Program-made: the position numbers and the translations under genes
The notes under the pieces: model-generated
Seen by the model: only the letters and a program-made list of their open reading frames with translations
The model's database searches: none
What the model was told of the DNA's origin: nothing
DNA from: Selenomonas ruminantium AC2024
GTDB taxonomy: Bacteria; Bacillota; Negativicutes; Selenomonadales; Selenomonadaceae
Reading direction: 5' to 3'
Length of the DNA stretch: 64,000 nt
NCBI RefSeq assembly: GCF_000687995.1
Contig: NZ_JIAC01000001.1
Span: 806,001-870,000 of the forward strand
In this document: in pieces, positions 50,851 to 61,848 of the stretch
Numbering within the stretch: position 1 is the stretch's first letter
Layout: every line of letters begins with the position of its first letter

Positions 50851-52116
50851 TTATTCCATTCGTGAACCGGTCTTTTTAGATGATTTTTCGTCAATTAGCC
50901 AAGTGTTACCTTGTAAAATCAGAGTAGCTGTCCCTGCGAAAGTTTGAACCATAACTTTACCACCAGCAACTCTATCTTTAGCTGTTAATTTATAACTTAG
51001 GACAACGCGATTAGGACTAGAAGAAGTGATTTTTAGATCTGTAACACTACTATATATGGTGTTGGCAAAGCCTTTGACAAAGTTGTCATAAATACCCATT
51101 TGATTTTGTTCGCGCTTGGTAAGCATATTATATGCTTGCTGATATTGACGATTGGTGATAGCCTGATGATAATTCTGCATAACTTTTATAGCCGCATTAC
51201 CTGATTGATTTGTGTTTTGGGAAGTGTTTGCAGGGGCGTTTAGCCATGTTCGCATGTATTTTACTTTGCCGTTACTAATTACAAAACGTAGAACGCCAGT
51301 TTTATCATCAGCAGTTTTAAGAGTATAATCATATGCAATACCATCGACTACGGATACTTTCTGATATTCTTGGCCATAATTTTGTAAGACTTCATCTTCC
51401 GTAGTGCCTTGATGTATTCCTCGCTTTGTTCGAGCATCTGGGGATTTAGAAATTACTTCTATAGCAACATCGTTATTGAAAAATACATCTACATCTGCGA
51501 ATGAATAGAGTTGGCCGCCAACTTTTTTGGTTATATTGTTCTCTGTTCCTAATAACTCATGAACATGTTCTAATTTATTGCCCAGCTCAACACCTTCAAT
51601 TGACAAATCTGACTCAGCGTTTGCCCAAAATTCTGTAGAGGATACTGAATCTTTATCTTTGGTTTTACCTGTAAAGGAAATATCTGTAGATGTTGCTTCT
51701 ACCCCGAAATAGTATTTAGCTAATACGCCGCCAGTTACGCCTAAGGTTATAATTAGGACTATACCTAAACCAATCATTATCTTAGGCGATATGTGTATTT
51801 TAGGAGAGTTTGATTTTTTTGGAGAGGGCATTGCTTTATCATTTTTAGAAATATTTGGTTGTATAGGCTTAACTACAGTGGGCACTTCTGTTACAGGAGC
51901 TTGGGGGCGAGGTGCCCCACATATTGTGCAGAATTTTCCTGCATTGGTTTGCCCGCAATTGCATGTCCAACTATCATCATTATCGGTTATAGAACTATCA
52001 TTTGCTGGTGGCGTTATTTGAGGCCGCGCTTGTCCGCAAATAGTGCAAAATTTACTGTTGTTTTCGTGGCCACAGCTGCAGAGCCAAGTTCTATTGTTAT
52101 CTTGTAGTTCGCTCAT
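50851..52116 (-). CDS. Double zinc-ribbon single-pass membrane protein
   Basis: A 421-residue protein. Two similar ribbons (WLCSCGHENNSKFCTICGQ and WTCNCGQTNAGKFCTICGA) lie at the N terminus in the cytoplasm, followed by a Pro/Lys linker and one membrane helix (~115-135). Outside is a domain (~165-285) shared with the lipoprotein at 48638 (TKRGIHQGTTEDEVLQNYGQ...GVLRFVISNGKVKYM), and last a DUF4878/NTF2-like region (MQNYHQAITNRQYQQAYNML). AGGAGG fits ATG 52116; a GTG at 52125 overlaps it. Confidence 0.65.
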   Translation of the reverse strand: MSELQDNNRTWLCSCGHENNSKFCTICGQARPQITPPANDSSITDNDDSWTCNCGQTNAGKFCTICGAPRPQAPVTEVPTVVKPIQPNISKNDKAMPSPKKSNSPKIHISPKIMIGLGIVLIITLGVTGGVLAKYYFGVEATSTDISFTGKTKDKDSVSSTEFWANAESDLSIEGVELGNKLEHVHELLGTENNITKKVGGQLYSFADVDVFFNNDVAIEVISKSPDARTKRGIHQGTTEDEVLQNYGQEYQKVSVVDGIAYDYTLKTADDKTGVLRFVISNGKVKYMRTWLNAPANTSQNTNQSGNAAIKVMQNYHQAITNRQYQQAYNMLTKREQNQMGIYDNFVKGFANTIYSSVTDLKITSSSPNRVVLSYKLTAKDRVAGGKVMVQTFAGTATLILQGNTWLIDEKSSKKTGSRME

Positions 52117-52139
52117 TATTGACACCTCCTAACAGTTGC

Positions 52140-53486
52140 TTATTTGGTTTGTTTGCCATTGGCGTTATAATACTTATACTGGCTAACTGAGCCATCGCTG
52201 TTACGCTCTACTACCAGCTTATGATAGTAATGTATCTTACCGTCATTCCTGAGTGCAGCATTTACTTTTTCGTCATTAATACCAAAATACGCTACTTCTG
52301 ATACTCGTCGATGAGTATCACAAACTCTACGCCATTTAGCATATTTTGCCTTTGTTAATGCGGGTTGTCCATCAGCGTCATAATAGGTTAATTCTTTTAT
52401 GTTTCCCACATCATCGTAGGCGTAGCCCTTGCCGTAGATATCTGCATATAATTCGGCAGCATTTCCATCTGCATTTTCAGTTTCTATTTTAGTTAAATCA
52501 CCATCATTGTTATATGTAAATCTGTAAATAGGTTGCGGTGTGACGGAGGCTGTACTTTTTGATGACCATAATTCCCCGTTGGCATTATAGAAGGATATTT
52601 TATTGGGAGAAAAATTATTTTCATCATATGAACAGGTGAAATATGAACAATAGCGTTCGTAATTACCACGAATTTGGTCAAATACTAAAGTATAAATACT
52701 CATGTTACCATTCACCATTTCACCATCCGCACCCAAGAACTGTTTTTTGATTAAACGATTTTGTTTGTCGTACTGCCATACAATACGTGCCACATCACCC
52801 AAAAATGGATATAGCCGCCCATCCATATCGGTGCTTTCCATTCCCACAGGTAATCTATGCATAATGAAATTACTATCATAGTAGAATTTTAGTTGTAAAT
52901 CATCACCAGATTTTAGCCAGCCGGATAATTTTATTGTCTCTAATAAATTATGATTGTAGGTGAATTTCGCTATCAAATCATGTCCGTTGTTGGAAACTGG
53001 CGTCATATCTGTAGTTAGATACTCTGCCTTGTCTGGTAAGCTGCTCTTATTCGAATTTGTAAAACGAATTGCAGCTATGTCAGCTTGCCAGCTGACAGGC
53101 TTGTCGTTATCAGAAAGGAAGTTATATGTCATATTACCGTTATCTTCGTAATTTATAACAATCTTAGCAAAGCGGTTAGAGACGTTTACGAGGTCTAATC
53201 CCCAGTAAACATTTATTGGTTTATCATTATATACGGCAACAACTTCTTTGATGCGTTTTAATTCGTCCAATTCGACTTTATAGACAACGCCTTTGTGGGC
53301 AGCCTCGCCATTTACCTTTTCTATGCCAACAAACTGTCCATGTGGCAACAAATAGATGCGTTTATAGTAACCAGCATCTAGTCCCTTGTCTTGCCCTTCC
53401 CAGGGGAAATTGCATCCAGAGATTAGGAATGTAGTGATAATTAATACTAATAATACAACTTTTCTGGAAATTGTATGTGTATTCAT
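52140..53486 (-). CDS. Lipoprotein with YD/RHS-like repeats
   Basis: A 448-residue lipoprotein: the signal peptide ends in the lipobox TTFLISGC. The mature part is rich in tyrosine and aspartate and carries loose repeats of the type YYDADGQPALTKAKY, FYNANGELWSSK and YYNANGKQTK, reminiscent of RHS/YD or WG-type beta repeats. This would form an extended beta structure outside the cytoplasmic membrane. GGAGG fits ATG 53486. Function unknown. Confidence 0.6.
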   Translation of the reverse strand: MNTHTISRKVVLLVLIITTFLISGCNFPWEGQDKGLDAGYYKRIYLLPHGQFVGIEKVNGEAAHKGVVYKVELDELKRIKEVVAVYNDKPINVYWGLDLVNVSNRFAKIVINYEDNGNMTYNFLSDNDKPVSWQADIAAIRFTNSNKSSLPDKAEYLTTDMTPVSNNGHDLIAKFTYNHNLLETIKLSGWLKSGDDLQLKFYYDSNFIMHRLPVGMESTDMDGRLYPFLGDVARIVWQYDKQNRLIKKQFLGADGEMVNGNMSIYTLVFDQIRGNYERYCSYFTCSYDENNFSPNKISFYNANGELWSSKSTASVTPQPIYRFTYNNDGDLTKIETENADGNAAELYADIYGKGYAYDDVGNIKELTYYDADGQPALTKAKYAKWRRVCDTHRRVSEVAYFGINDEKVNAALRNDGKIHYYHKLVVERNSDGSVSQYKYYNANGKQTK

Positions 53487-53501
53487 TTCAGTCACCTCCG
53501 C

Positions 53502-54647
53502 TTATTCCCTTTCAGAGATTTGACGTAAACCGGCATTGATCATGATTAATAAGAAAAGCCATACAGCTATGGTGAGGAAGATTTGCATTATAGGCAGTGT
53601 AGAGGAAATTTCAACGGGCATATCCCACATGCCGTGCATGATTATGACCACGACTAAAAACTGTAAAAATTTGGGATGAAGTATTATCTCAGAATCAATA
53701 AGGTCCTCTTTTTTCACCATAGCCATGGCTGCACCGGCTAATCCGGTCCAAGCGACATGACCACCTAAGGCCAGTATGCCACGTAAATAAATTATCTCTG
53801 TTATATCGTCACTGCGCATAGCGTAACCGGCTGTTTCAAAAACCGCAAAACCTGCGCCAACGGCTGCACCAATCAATAGTCCATTAAGAATGTATTTTTT
53901 CTTAACGGAGTTCAGGTAGTAGGCAACTACAATTATTTTTCCCAGTTCTTCAACTATACCGACCATCATGGCACTGGTAATGGTCCAGGTTCTGATATCT
54001 GCTACCTCATATAATATGCAAGTAGTAAGGAGTGAGGCTACGCCACCAATGAAAAATATTTTTGTAACTTCGAATATGCTAATATTACGTGGCGCGTTGA
54101 CTTCAAAGAAAAATATGACAGCAGAAAAGGGAACTACTAGCGCACCAATAAAGATTATGCCGGGAATGGCATTAGCGTTGTGGAAATGTTTTGCCATAAA
54201 CAACAAACCGATAAATGTAGCTGCAAGTACCATAAAAACTCTGGAATAAAGCCATGGTCGTGGCCAGGCACTAGATATTTCCTCCTCTGGAGGTGTAGTT
54301 TTGACTGTTCCACAGCTGAATAATTCCTCAGCCTCTTCGGTAGTGTGTTTTTTTCCAACACTTATGACAAGGTCTTTCAAGTTTAAATCGACATTTCCGG
54401 TACCGCCGGTCATGGCGTTTACATGTTTCACAATACTATTGAAGCCTTGTTTTGCTTGTGCTCCCAAATCAGCATTAGGCAGAGTGGTTTGAGAAGATAG
54501 GTCTGTGGTAGGAGCGGTCATTTCAATTTGTGATACCGGTGAAGTTTGCGTCAGCTCGAGCTTGTGACCACATTCTGGACAAAATATTCCTTTGGTGTCA
54601 GGCAGTTTATTTCCGCAATGTGGGCAGAAATTAAGATGTAATGACAT
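53502..54647 (-). CDS. PrsW-family intramembrane protease with zinc ribbon
   Basis: A 381-residue protein. The N terminus is a zinc ribbon (CPHCGNKLPDTKGIFCPECGH). After a linker of ~110 residues come eight or so membrane segments with the glutamic-protease motifs of PrsW: EELGK (about residue 228), FAVFE (~260) and HGMWD (~350). PrsW of Bacillus cleaves an anti-sigma factor. Here the likely partners are the neighbouring membrane proteins, but no sigma/anti-sigma pair is visible. It is the first gene of the AT-rich block. Confidence 0.8.
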   Translation of the reverse strand: MSLHLNFCPHCGNKLPDTKGIFCPECGHKLELTQTSPVSQIEMTAPTTDLSSQTTLPNADLGAQAKQGFNSIVKHVNAMTGGTGNVDLNLKDLVISVGKKHTTEEAEELFSCGTVKTTPPEEEISSAWPRPWLYSRVFMVLAATFIGLLFMAKHFHNANAIPGIIFIGALVVPFSAVIFFFEVNAPRNISIFEVTKIFFIGGVASLLTTCILYEVADIRTWTITSAMMVGIVEELGKIIVVAYYLNSVKKKYILNGLLIGAAVGAGFAVFETAGYAMRSDDITEIIYLRGILALGGHVAWTGLAGAAMAMVKKEDLIDSEIILHPKFLQFLVVVIIMHGMWDMPVEISSTLPIMQIFLTIAVWLFLLIMINAGLRQISERE

Positions 54648-54785
54648 GACTATACCCCCTCTATAAAATACAGATGATGTTTTAGAGTCAGATTATGGAG
54701 TATATTTTATATGGATATATTTCTACGGGGTGGGGGACATTCCTGCCCGAAAGTTTGACTTTTCCACAAAAATTATGGTGCATTG

Positions 54786-54794
54786 TGCTATACT
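54786..54794 (+). promoter_or_regulatory. Extended -10 promoter of hydG
   Basis: TGC directly precedes TATACT (54789-54794), an extended -10 element, 43 bases before the start codon. No -35 box at correct spacing is seen. Confidence 0.4.
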
Positions 54795-54837
54795 AATGGT
54801 TGGAGACCTTTGTGAAGCCGAAAGGAAGATGACCATT

Positions 54838-56286
54838 ATGGCAGAGTACAATCCCCGTTCTTTGCGGGCAGAGGAGTTTATCAATCACGAGGAAATCCTG
54901 GCAACTTTGCAGTATGCTCAGGAACACAAGGACGATTACGCGCTAATCGACGAAATTTTAGAAAAGGCCCGGCCGGTAAAGACTGGCACGGGCTATATTT
55001 GCAAGGGGCTGTCGCATCGGGAGGCATCGGTGTTGCTGGCCTGTGAAAATCCAGACAAGATTGCCCGGATGTTTGCGATTGCCGAGGAAATCAAGCAGGC
55101 TTTTTACGGCAACAGGATTGTGCTCTTTGCACCGCTCTACCTGTCAAACTACTGCGTCAATGGCTGCGTGTATTGCCCCTATCATGGGCAGAACAAGCAT
55201 ATTCCCCGCAAGAAACTCACCCAGGAGGAAGTGAAGGCGGAGGTTATCGCCCTGCAGGATATGGGCCATAAGCGGCTGGCCATCGAGGCCGGGGAAGACC
55301 CGGTGAACAACCCGTTGGACTATATTCTGGACTGCATTCATACCATCTACAGCATCAAGCATAAAAACGGTGCCATCCGCCGTGTGAATGTAAATATCGC
55401 GGCGACCACCGTGGAAAATTACCGCAAACTCAAAGAGGCAGGCATTGGCACCTATATTCTCTTTCAGGAAACCTACAATAAGGAAAGCTATGAACGGCTG
55501 CACCCCACGGGGCCGAAGCATGATTATGCCTACCATACCGAAGCCATGGACAGAGCCATGGAAGGCGGCATAGATGATGTGGGCCTTGGCGTGCTCTTTG
55601 GCTTGGAAGGCTATAAGTATGAATTTGCCGGTCTGCTCATGCACGCAGAACATCTGGAAGCTGTGCATGGTGTCGGCCCGCATACCATTTCCGTGCCGCG
55701 CGTGAAAAAAGCCGACGATATCGACCCCGATGCCTTTGATAACTCCATCAGCGATGAAATCTTCACCAAGATTGCGGCCTGCATTCGACTGGCTGTGCCG
55801 TATACCGGCATGATTATCTCCACCCGCGAATCTGAGCAGGTGCGCGAGCGAATGCTGCAGGTGGGTATCAGTCAGGTCAGTGGGGCCAGCCGTACGAGCG
55901 TGGGCGGCTATACGGAAAAGGAACGGCCGACGGATACGGAACAGTTCAATGTGTCCGACCAGCGTACCCTTGATGAGGTCATCAAGTGGCTGATGGAGAC
56001 GGGGCATATTCCCTCCTTCTGCACCGCCTGCTATCGGGAAGGCCGTACCGGCGACCGCTTTATGAGCCTCTGCAAGAGCGGGCAGATTGTCAACTGCTGC
56101 ACGCCCAACGCTCTGATGACGTTGACGGAATACCTTACAGACTATGCCAGCGAGGAAACGCGGGAACTGGGCTATCGGCTCATTGATGAGGAGTTAAAGA
56201 AGATTCCCAAGGAGAAAGTCCGGCAGATTGCCGCAGAGCATATCGAAGCCATCAAACATTCGGATAAGCGGGATTTCCGGTTCTAA
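54838..56286 (+). CDS. hydG: [FeFe]-hydrogenase maturase HydG (radical SAM)
   Basis: A 482-residue enzyme that splits tyrosine to supply CO and cyanide for the hydrogenase H-cluster. The radical SAM motif is CVNGCVYCPYHGQN (CxxxCxxC, about residue 104). The C-terminal auxiliary-cluster region (FCTACYREGRTGDRFM, then cysteines in KSGQIVNCCTPNAL) separates HydG from the related thiamine enzyme ThiH, which lacks it. The neighbouring thiC may tempt one to call it ThiH. AAAGGAAG fits ATG 54838. HydE, HydF and the hydrogenase are not in the window. Confidence 0.88.
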   Translation: MAEYNPRSLRAEEFINHEEILATLQYAQEHKDDYALIDEILEKARPVKTGTGYICKGLSHREASVLLACENPDKIARMFAIAEEIKQAFYGNRIVLFAPLYLSNYCVNGCVYCPYHGQNKHIPRKKLTQEEVKAEVIALQDMGHKRLAIEAGEDPVNNPLDYILDCIHTIYSIKHKNGAIRRVNVNIAATTVENYRKLKEAGIGTYILFQETYNKESYERLHPTGPKHDYAYHTEAMDRAMEGGIDDVGLGVLFGLEGYKYEFAGLLMHAEHLEAVHGVGPHTISVPRVKKADDIDPDAFDNSISDEIFTKIAACIRLAVPYTGMIISTRESEQVRERMLQVGISQVSGASRTSVGGYTEKERPTDTEQFNVSDQRTLDEVIKWLMETGHIPSFCTACYREGRTGDRFMSLCKSGQIVNCCTPNALMTLTEYLTDYASEETRELGYRLIDEELKKIPKEKVRQIAAEHIEAIKHSDKRDFRF

Positions 56287-56365
56287 AGAAAGTCTTGAAC
56301 TTGGCTGCTAAAACTGCTAGAATGAACAATAGGTTTCCCTCGTGGGACAAAAACAAATAAATAGA

Positions 56366-56444
56366 ACGGGAGCTCGCAGACGGGCTGAGAGGAAGTTGCG
56401 CACTTCGACCGCACCTGATTTGGATAATGCCAACGTAGGGAAGA
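56366..56444 (+). promoter_or_regulatory. TPP riboswitch (thi box) upstream of thiC
   Basis: All conserved THI-element parts are present in order: ACGGGAGC, GGGCTGAGAGGAAG, GCACTTCGACCGCACCTGA, TTTGGATAATGCCAACGTAG. It is followed by a terminator at 56457-56490 and then thiC. It is two bases different from the riboswitch of thiMED. Confidence 0.95.
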
Positions 56445-56456
56445 TTTTTATAGACC

Positions 56457-56490
56457 GGGAAGGACTTTATTCAAAGTCCTTCCCTTTTTT
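56457..56490 (+). terminator. Expression-platform terminator of the thiC riboswitch
   Basis: A perfect 12-bp stem (GGGAAGGACTTT with its complement), a 4-base loop ATTC and TTTTTT. It lies between aptamer and thiC, consistent with ligand-induced termination. Confidence 0.85.
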
Positions 56491-56514
56491 GTGTTTTGGA
56501 GGAGGCAATAGCAG

Positions 56515-57828
56515 ATGAGCAGAATTTACACAACGCAGATGGATGCAGCACGTCAGGGAATCATCACGAGGGAAATGGAAATCGTGGCGGCCAAGGAAAA
56601 GATGGCGGCAGAAGATTTGCGGGCGCTGGTGGCTGAAGGCAAGGTGGCTATTTGTGCCAATAAGAACCACAAAGCACTGAATCCCGAAGGTGTGGGCAGT
56701 ATGCTAAGGACGAAAATCAATGTGAATCTGGGGGTATCTCGGGATTGCAAGGATTACGATTTGGAAATGCAGAAGGTCATGAGCGCTGTGGATTTGGGGG
56801 CTGAATCCATTATGGATTTATCCAGTCATGGCAATACGCAGCCTTTTCGCCGCAAGTTGGTGGCCGAGTGCCCGGCCATGATTGGCACAGTTCCCATCTA
56901 CGATAGTGTCATACATTATCAGCGGGACTTGGCAGAACTTACAGCGCAGGATTTTCTCGATGTCATTCGTCTGCACGCTGAGGATGGCGTGGACTTTGTG
57001 ACCTTGCACTGCGGCATTACGCGGGACACGGTGCGGCAGATTCGGAATCAGTCGCGCAAGATGAATATTGTCAGCCGTGGCGGAAGTCTGGTCTTTGCTT
57101 GGATGAGCATGACCGGGGAGGAAAATCCCTTTTATGAATATTTCGATGAGATTCTTGACATCTGCGCGGAGTATGATGTGACGATTTCCCTGGGGGATGC
57201 CTGCCGTCCGGGCTGTCTGGCCGATGCCACGGATAACTGTCAGATTGATGAGCTCTCCCGTCTCGGGGAACTTGTGGAGCGGGCCTGGAAGCGCAATGTG
57301 CAGGTGATGGTGGAAGGGCCGGGGCATGTGCCCCTCAATCAGATTGCTGCCAATATGGAAATTCAAAAGACGCTTTGCCATGGCGCGCCCTTCTATGTGC
57401 TGGGGCCGCTTGTTACCGATATTGCGCCGGGCTATGACCATATCACGGCCGCCATTGGCGGGGCAGTAGCCGCCATGCACGGTGCCGCGTTCCTCTGTTA
57501 TGTGACGCCCGCAGAACATTTGGCTCTGCCCAATCTTGAGGATGTGCGGCAGGGGATTATCGCCAGCAAGATTGCCGCGCATGCTGCTGATATTGCCAAA
57601 GGATTGCCAGGGGCACGGGAAGCGGATGATAAGATGGCGGCGGCCCGCCGGGTGCTGGATTGGGAAGCGCAGTTTGCCTGTGCGCTGGATGCGGAAACGG
57701 CGCAACGAATCCGCCAGAGCCGTATGCCGGAGGACGGCCATAGCGAAACCTGCAGCATGTGCGGCAAGTTCTGTGCCGTGCGCAGTATGAACAAGGCCTT
57801 GAATCACGAATATATCGATATCCTGTAA
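56515..57828 (+). CDS. thiC: Phosphomethylpyrimidine synthase ThiC
   Basis: A 437-residue radical SAM enzyme that converts aminoimidazole ribotide to HMP-phosphate. Motifs: [41 protein letters not shown], and the C-terminal cluster motif CSMCGKFC (CxxCxxxxC, about residue 412). The length is that of the short bacterial form. GGAGG precedes the ATG; control is by the TPP riboswitch upstream. Confidence 0.96.
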   Translation: MSRIYTTQMDAARQGIITREMEIVAAKEKMAAEDLRALVAEGKVAICANKNHKALNPEGVGSMLRTKINVNLGVSRDCKDYDLEMQKVMSAVDLGAESIMDLSSHGNTQPFRRKLVAECPAMIGTVPIYDSVIHYQRDLAELTAQDFLDVIRLHAEDGVDFVTLHCGITRDTVRQIRNQSRKMNIVSRGGSLVFAWMSMTGEENPFYEYFDEILDICAEYDVTISLGDACRPGCLADATDNCQIDELSRLGELVERAWKRNVQVMVEGPGHVPLNQIAANMEIQKTLCHGAPFYVLGPLVTDIAPGYDHITAAIGGAVAAMHGAAFLCYVTPAEHLALPNLEDVRQGIIASKIAAHAADIAKGLPGAREADDKMAAARRVLDWEAQFACALDAETAQRIRQSRMPEDGHSETCSMCGKFCAVRSMNKALNHEYIDIL

Positions 57829-57954
57829 TGTGTGCGTGCTTTTTAATATCGCAAATTATAATTGCGGGAAACTGTAACTGCGGCAGGATTTTTTTGCTTG
57901 GTTCGCGAAATAATGCTTGTTGATATTGTTTACAACTGCAAGGAGGTTATACGA

Positions 57955-58470
57955 ATGGATTTTATTGAACTGGCGAAAAAGCGTTATTCCTGTAAAAAAT
58001 TCCAGCCGGATAAAGAAGTGGAACAGGAGAAGCTGGACCGGGTTCTGTTGGCGGGCCAGCTGGCGCCTACGGCCAAGAACAGCCAGCCGCAGCATGTCTA
58101 TGTACTGAAATCCGAGATGGCGCTGAAACTCGTGGATGAATTGACGCCCTGCCGTTATGGTGCGCCAGTGGTTTTGGCTGTGGCCTACAACAAGACGCAG
58201 TGCTTTACCTATCCCGGTGATAAGTATGACTCCGGCGCGGAAGATGCCACCATTGTGGCCACGCATATGATGTTGGCGGCAGCAGATGCGGGACTCGACA
58301 GCTGCTGGCTGAATTTATTTGACCCGGACAAGGCGGCAGAAGCCTTGGAACTGCCGGCAGATGAAACGGTTGTCATGCTTTTGGATGTGGGCTATGGGGC
58401 AGAAGGTGTGCGGCCTCTGCCGAACCATGAAAAGACGAAAACCATGGAAGAGTTGGTCTCTTATCGCTAA
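57955..58470 (+). CDS. Nitroreductase-family flavoprotein
   Basis: A 171-residue FMN enzyme of the compact nitroreductase type. Motifs: KRYSCKKFQPD (FMN phosphate contact), APTAKNSQPQHVYV and ATIVATHMMLAAADAGL. It probably reduces nitro compounds, quinones or similar acceptors; the physiological substrate is unknown. AAGGAGG fits ATG 57955. It follows thiC by 126 bases without a clear terminator, so read-through is possible. Confidence 0.85.
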   Translation: MDFIELAKKRYSCKKFQPDKEVEQEKLDRVLLAGQLAPTAKNSQPQHVYVLKSEMALKLVDELTPCRYGAPVVLAVAYNKTQCFTYPGDKYDSGAEDATIVATHMMLAAADAGLDSCWLNLFDPDKAAEALELPADETVVMLLDVGYGAEGVRPLPNHEKTKTMEELVSYR

Positions 58471-58574
58471 TCTTCATTTTGTTTTCATAGTCAATCATTA
58501 TATTTTCATTTAACTTTGTTATACTTCATCTTGTTCGAAGGTTAGCGTTAAGCAAGACTGGAGGAAACAAGATA

Positions 58575-59258
58575 ATGAATCAGATGAAGAAGATTAGCAA
58601 GAACATTACCAGCAACATTATGAAGAATATGCGTCTGCAATATGTCCGCACCTCGCTCGCCAAAATCACCGCTGTGATGGTGGTGACCATGACGGTGCTG
58701 GCCCAGAGCTTGATTGCCGAAGCGCAGGAGGCTGAGCCTGACATTACGCGGGATATGCGGGCGCTGGAGCAGAATGGAGTCTACCTTACCGGGCTGACGC
58801 ATCGCATCAAGGCTGAGGACAGCTTGATGCAGAAGATTCTGTCCGATGCCGTGAAGGATAACGTGAACTTGGGGCAGGCCGCTGACGGTATCAGTGATGT
58901 ACTGCGCTATACCCTCGTAATAAAGGACGAGGATTACAGTCATCGGGTGCCCGAAGCCATGAAAAAACTCACCGCCAGCGGCTATGAGGTGGTGAAGTTC
59001 AATAATGCCTGGGGCGGCAAGTTCTATCAGGGTATCAATGTGCAGCTCATCAGCCCTTCGGGCGTCAAAACGGAATTGCAGTTCCATACGCCTAAGTCCT
59101 ACGCCATTAAACAGGCCTCCCATGGCGTTTACGAAATCCGCCGCAATCCCGAAGCCACGCCGGAAGAAGTGGCCGAAGCAACGGTGAAGAGTATCGCCTA
59201 CAACAGGCAGGTGAAGATGCCGCCGGGGACCAAGGAGATTGTCTGGGAAAACATTTAA
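58575..59258 (+). CDS. Exported RelA/SpoT-fold-like protein
   Basis: A 227-residue protein. A basic N terminus and a hydrophobic segment (~31-48) ending in IAEA suggest a signal peptide. The middle and end resemble the nucleotidyltransferase domain of (p)ppGpp synthetases: a GISDVLRYTLV segment with the metal-ligand aspartate position, then YQGINVQLISPSGVKTELQFHT, where the E-x-Q motif holds the catalytic glutamate position, and HGVYEIRR. No HD hydrolase, TGS or ACT domain is present. It could be a small synthetase-like toxin or enzyme acting outside the cytoplasm. GGAGG lies 10 bases upstream. Confidence 0.55.
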   Translation: MNQMKKISKNITSNIMKNMRLQYVRTSLAKITAVMVVTMTVLAQSLIAEAQEAEPDITRDMRALEQNGVYLTGLTHRIKAEDSLMQKILSDAVKDNVNLGQAADGISDVLRYTLVIKDEDYSHRVPEAMKKLTASGYEVVKFNNAWGGKFYQGINVQLISPSGVKTELQFHTPKSYAIKQASHGVYEIRRNPEATPEEVAEATVKSIAYNRQVKMPPGTKEIVWENI

Positions 59259-59272
59259 GAACGTATAGCATA

Positions 59273-59320
59273 AAAAGGTGCTGTGACGAAATGGAAAATC
59301 ATTTCGTCACAGCACCTTTT
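59273..59320. terminator. Strong bidirectional terminator
   Basis: A perfect 21-bp stem with a 6-base loop, flanked by AAAA and TTTT. It separates the converging RelA/SpoT-like and histidine kinase genes. Confidence 0.9.
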
Positions 59321-59322
59321 GG

Positions 59323-61840
<2,518 letters not shown>

Positions 61841-61848
<8 letters not shown>

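Larger units (their letters stand above)
47955..54647 (-). other. AT-rich accessory block of six envelope-type genes
   Basis: From the DUF2939-like gene to the PrsW-like gene all six genes lie on the minus strand with short gaps. They are visibly richer in A/T and in AT-ending codons than the genes on both sides. All products are membrane-anchored or lipoproteins, and three carry zinc-ribbon CxxC pairs. Recent transfer or relaxed selection is likely. No integrase, transposase or tRNA is visible at either edge. Confidence 0.6.

Noticed and set aside
54838-56286. ThiH (tyrosine lyase of thiamine synthesis) as the identity of this gene
   Set aside because: The extra C-terminal cluster motif and overall length fit HydG; proximity to thiC alone is not enough.
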